Assembly: GCA_040007395.1 (NCBI GenBank)
Contig: JBDTVG010000153.1
Location: 1 to 9,401, forward strand
Length of the DNA: 9,401 bases
Source: DATGFK01 sp040007395
Lineage (GTDB): Bacteria > Chloroflexota > Anaerolineae > Aggregatilineales > UBA2796
Reading direction: 5' to 3'
The notes under the pieces are model-generated. The model did no database searches. It had not been told where the DNA came from and saw only the letters and a program-made list of their open reading frames with translations. Both the position numbers and the translations under genes were made by a program. Shown piece by piece: positions 6,759-9,401 of the stretch; position 1 is the stretch's first letter; each line of letters starts with the position of its first letter.

Positions 6759-9149
6759 CAATTAACAACCTATATCCGCCTTTTTCGCAAATGGTTTTGG
6801 TTGGTTATCCTCGGCGTACTGCTGGCGGGTGGTGTTGCTTTTTTTGTCACCCGCCGACAACCGTTCACCTATCAATCGGCGGTCACGATTGAGGTTGGTT
6901 CAGGCGGCATCAATCCCAACCCGGATAAATCGTCTGCTGAGCTAGCACAATTGCTCACAGATAGCTACATTACAAAACTCAGACTTTATTCGGTTTCAGA
7001 AGCGACAGTCAAAGCCTTGAAACTGCCTATCACTGCTGATGACCTGCTCAAGGCGTTTCAGGCAAAGGCCGCACCCAATACACCGATTTTCACAGTGACG
7101 GTCACTTACACCGATCCTCAAATTGCTGCCGATATTGCCAACGAACTGGCAAATCAGCTTATTCTTATCCAGAGTCCTTCTAGCGACCAACAAAAAACCG
7201 TTCAGATGCTCGAAGTTGAGCGAACGGATTTGATCACGCGGATCGATGCTCAGAAGACAGAATTAGCCGATATTGAAAAGCGCTTGACCGATGCCAGCAA
7301 TGCCGATCAAGCCGCATTGACAGCGCGACGTGTTGAACTGACTAACCAGATCAATGCCTCCGAAACGAATCTGTCTAGCTTTGTCGCTCAATTAACTAAG
7401 CTTCAGCAAGACAATAACGCAAATACTGTTCGAGTGATTGAAGCCGCCCGCCCACAACCGACTAAAGTTGGGCCAACGACAACTATCAATACAGTGCTGG
7501 CGGCTGTAGTCGGGGCAGTTCTGGCAATTAGCGTTATCTTTGCCCTCGAATATTTCAACGACAGTATTCGCATCCCCTCAGAGGTTTTGCCCCTGTTAGG
7601 GGTGCCGTTGATCGGGACGATTGCCTCATTCGGCAAACGCAAAACAACCAAAGATAAACTCATCACGCGCAGCCAACCCAGTTCATCGGTTGCAGAGGCC
7701 TATCGTGCACTGCGCGTTAGCCTGATCTTCATTGGGAAAGAGCGCGAAAATGAACATGCCTGCCTCAATTATGTGGTGACCAGCCCAAATGCGAAGGAAG
7801 GCAAAAGCGTCACCGCCGCTAATTTAGCGATTACCTGTGCCAACGCGGGAATGCATGTATTGTTGATTGACGCTGACTTGCGTAATCCGGTTCAACATGA
7901 GCTATTTGGTCTGTCCAATACTGCCGGACTCTCTACTCTGCTTGCCAATGACACGTTCGCGAAACACGAATCCGCCAAATCGGAAGAACCTATTCGGGAC
8001 GTACTCGATGTCCAAACAGAAACATCGCCGCTAAACGGTTCAGGGACAGTCCACGAAGCTCCGCAGATTGCTCTGCCACCGCCAGCCGAAAATAAGCAAC
8101 TTGTGGATGAAAAATCTAGTCAAAAATTGCGGATAGACCAAATGCGAGCCGATCTGTCAATTGTTATGCAAACGACAGGTATTGCTGGGCTGGATGTCAT
8201 TACCTCTGGCCCCGTGCCCGAAAATCCGGCGGAACTGCTGGATAGTTTGCAGATGAAAAAGCTAATCCAGCAGCTAGCGGAAAAGAACAAAGTATTCGAT
8301 GTCGTGATCTTTGACACCCCGCCGCTGCTTACGGTGTCGGACAGCATGGTGTTAAGCAGCATTAGCAAATCCGAGGTGGTACTGGTAGTTGCGGCTAGCC
8401 ATACGCCACGTGCTTCCGCAGTGCGGGCGGTACAGCGCCTTGTGGCGCTAACTCTGCCTATCGCTGGAGTGGTCGTTAATCGCTTGAATCCTCGCGACAT
8501 TGACGCAGGCTATGCAGAACAAGCCAGCGGACAGATGACCAATACCCTGCCGACTCCGAATGTTGAGGCCGCCGGGCTGGTCAGATCCGCACCAATGGCC
8601 CAGCGCAGCGGAGCCACTGGTAACGCTTATAAAACCAGTACGGTTGACCTGAGAGACCTGTTGAGCGCCGCCGAAGCGCTCAAGTATCGCAATGAAAGCA
8701 CCGATCAAATGGTGCCAATTAACAAAGGGGCGACACGACTGCCGGCCCTCGGTGGATTGCCGGGAGCAGACAAAGACACCATTGTCATGTTTATCGGTAC
8801 ACATCCCAGACCGATTACAGCGACAGTTAACTCTCAGATCACCATTGGACGGCGTAATCCTGAGGCACCCGAAGGCTCACATGTCGATTTGAGCGCTTAT
8901 GATGCGTTCGATCTGGGCGTGTCGAAAGTCCATGCCGCCATCCAGCGCGACGGCGATGTCTTTGAGGTTCGTGACCTCAATAGCAGCAATGGGACATTTA
9001 TCAATGGCTTTCCAGTCTCGCCGCAAGAACCAGATCGCATTAAGAGTGGCGATGAAGTGCGGTTGGCAAACATGCAGATACGTATCTATTTCCTGTCAGA
9101 AGCCAATATCCCGACTTCTAACCCAAATGAGCAGTCAGGCGTAAACTAA
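6756..9149 (+). CDS. Wzz-domain polysaccharide tyrosine autokinase (BY-kinase) with C-terminal FHA domain
   Basis: The 797-residue membrane protein fuses a chain-length regulator, a bacterial tyrosine kinase and an FHA domain. The Wzz part has a first membrane helix at about 13-32, an extracytoplasmic region with a predicted coiled coil at about 143-222, a proline-rich PQPTKVGP before the second helix, and that helix at about 244-267. The kinase shows the oligomerisation motif ExxRxxR (E314, R317, R320), Walker A SPNAKEGKS at 343-351, Walker A' LLIDADLR at 369-376, and Walker B VVIFDTPP at 516-523. Such kinases phosphorylate tyrosines on themselves and control export of capsule or exopolysaccharide. 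Two oddities stand out. First, about 60 extra polar residues lie at 400-465 between Walker A' and the GLDVITSGPVPENPAELL segment. Second, after a linker (about 588-675) comes an FHA domain at 676-780 with G698-R699, S723-x-x-H726 and N745-G746. A tyrosine-rich C-terminal tail is absent; the linker has only Tyr586, Tyr625 and Tyr644. No polysaccharide genes flank it in this window. Confidence 0.9.
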   Translation: MQLTTYIRLFRKWFWLVILGVLLAGGVAFFVTRRQPFTYQSAVTIEVGSGGINPNPDKSSAELAQLLTDSYITKLRLYSVSEATVKALKLPITADDLLKAFQAKAAPNTPIFTVTVTYTDPQIAADIANELANQLILIQSPSSDQQKTVQMLEVERTDLITRIDAQKTELADIEKRLTDASNADQAALTARRVELTNQINASETNLSSFVAQLTKLQQDNNANTVRVIEAARPQPTKVGPTTTINTVLAAVVGAVLAISVIFALEYFNDSIRIPSEVLPLLGVPLIGTIASFGKRKTTKDKLITRSQPSSSVAEAYRALRVSLIFIGKERENEHACLNYVVTSPNAKEGKSVTAANLAITCANAGMHVLLIDADLRNPVQHELFGLSNTAGLSTLLANDTFAKHESAKSEEPIRDVLDVQTETSPLNGSGTVHEAPQIALPPPAENKQLVDEKSSQKLRIDQMRADLSIVMQTTGIAGLDVITSGPVPENPAELLDSLQMKKLIQQLAEKNKVFDVVIFDTPPLLTVSDSMVLSSISKSEVVLVVAASHTPRASAVRAVQRLVALTLPIAGVVVNRLNPRDIDAGYAEQASGQMTNTLPTPNVEAAGLVRSAPMAQRSGATGNAYKTSTVDLRDLLSAAEALKYRNESTDQMVPINKGATRLPALGGLPGADKDTIVMFIGTHPRPITATVNSQITIGRRNPEAPEGSHVDLSAYDAFDLGVSKVHAAIQRDGDVFEVRDLNSSNGTFINGFPVSPQEPDRIKSGDEVRLANMQIRIYFLSEANIPTSNPNEQSGVN

Positions 9150-9150
9150 A

Positions 9151-9216
9151 AACCCGTTGATGATGCCTCGATTTTGCTCAATTAAACATTGAAGAATCGA
9201 GTAGTATCAACGGGTT
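9151..9216. terminator. Bidirectional intrinsic terminator
   Basis: AACCCGTTGAT (9151-9161) pairs perfectly with ATCAACGGGTT (9206-9216). Inside it CTCGATT (9167-9173) pairs with AATCGAG (9195-9201), and TCAAT (9178-9182) with ATTGA (9188-9192). On the minus strand the outer stem is followed by a run of five T; on the plus strand by TTAGTTTTATC. The hairpin begins one base after the kinase stop codon and lies 27 nt from the stop of the convergent partial gene, so it should end transcription from both sides, more strongly for the minus strand. Confidence 0.85.
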
Positions 9217-9243
9217 AGTTTTATCATTCGCGTTTCAGCCGTC

Positions 9244-9399
9244 CTACTTCAAGACGGTATATGCTTTGACATCGGGCAAGAATACTTTGTCATACATCTC
9301 AGTGTGAAAGTCCTCATCCGGCGTAATCATAGCGACGATGTAGGCAGTGCCGTTGATTTCTGTCGCCGCGATTGCGGCGAGCCTGCCAAGCGCAGGAGC
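9244..9399 (-). CDS. C-terminal end of an unidentified gene (partial, 51 codons visible)
   Basis: The minus strand is open from the window edge to a TAG at 9246-9244, in one frame only. The visible residues include AAIAATEINGTAYIVAMITP and then DEDFHTEMYDKVFLPDVKAY. This alternation of a beta strand, an acidic turn and a final helix looks like a genuine protein end. It resembles the last part of exported or membrane-anchored proteins seen in Chloroflexota, but I cannot name the family. The stop lies just beyond the shared terminator hairpin, as expected for a convergent gene pair. The start and most of the gene are outside the window. Confidence 0.65.
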   Translation of the reverse strand, partial: APALGRLAAIAATEINGTAYIVAMITPDEDFHTEMYDKVFLPDVKAYTVLK

Positions 9400-9401
9400 A
9401 T

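Noticed and set aside
6573..6761. Open minus-strand frame in the gap before the BY-kinase gene
   Set aside because: 62 codons, no ribosome-binding site of note, it overlaps the kinase ribosome-binding site, and it has no recognisable motif.
8448..8804. Open minus-strand frame opposite the BY-kinase linker
   Set aside because: Antisense to a well-supported gene; its residues show no domain pattern.

Overview
The window looks like an ordinary chromosomal stretch from a Chloroflexota-type bacterium. This is inferred from gene style rather than a marker gene: an IS982-like transposase remnant of a kind I recall from that phylum, a ROK kinase without the usual zinc motif, a Wzz/BY-kinase carrying a C-terminal FHA domain, and a Gram-positive-style GAAC-N4-GTTC operator in front of mutS. 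No rRNA, tRNA, CRISPR array or phage module is visible.

Layout. At 1-37 there may be the last 11 codons of an upstream plus-strand gene. At 80-628 (+) is an AT-rich orphan encoding a small two-helix membrane protein. It converges, 17 nt apart, on 646-1731 (-), an exported L,D-transpeptidase (YkuD fold) with repeat modules in its N-terminal half. From about 1850 to 2611 (+) lies a decayed DDE transposase with one in-frame stop and at least three indels. It abuts the stop codon of mutS (2612-5233, -), which is full length. A 122-nt divergent control region separates mutS from a ROK-family sugar kinase (5356-6309, +). It holds a good extended -10 promoter for mutS and a perfect LexA-like box. 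A 446-nt region without a gene follows, and then a large membrane tyrosine autokinase/chain-length regulator (6756-9149, +, TTG start) with a C-terminal FHA domain. A strong bidirectional terminator hairpin (9151-9216) separates it from the 3' end of a convergent minus-strand gene that runs off the window (9244-9399).

The genes do not form one operon. Three of them (L,D-transpeptidase, ROK kinase, Wzz/BY-kinase) touch envelope or sugar metabolism, and mutS is a housekeeping repair gene. The most interesting points are the BY-kinase-FHA fusion, with an enlarged loop inside the kinase domain, and the SOS-like operator upstream of mutS. I did not find a convincing new multigene system.
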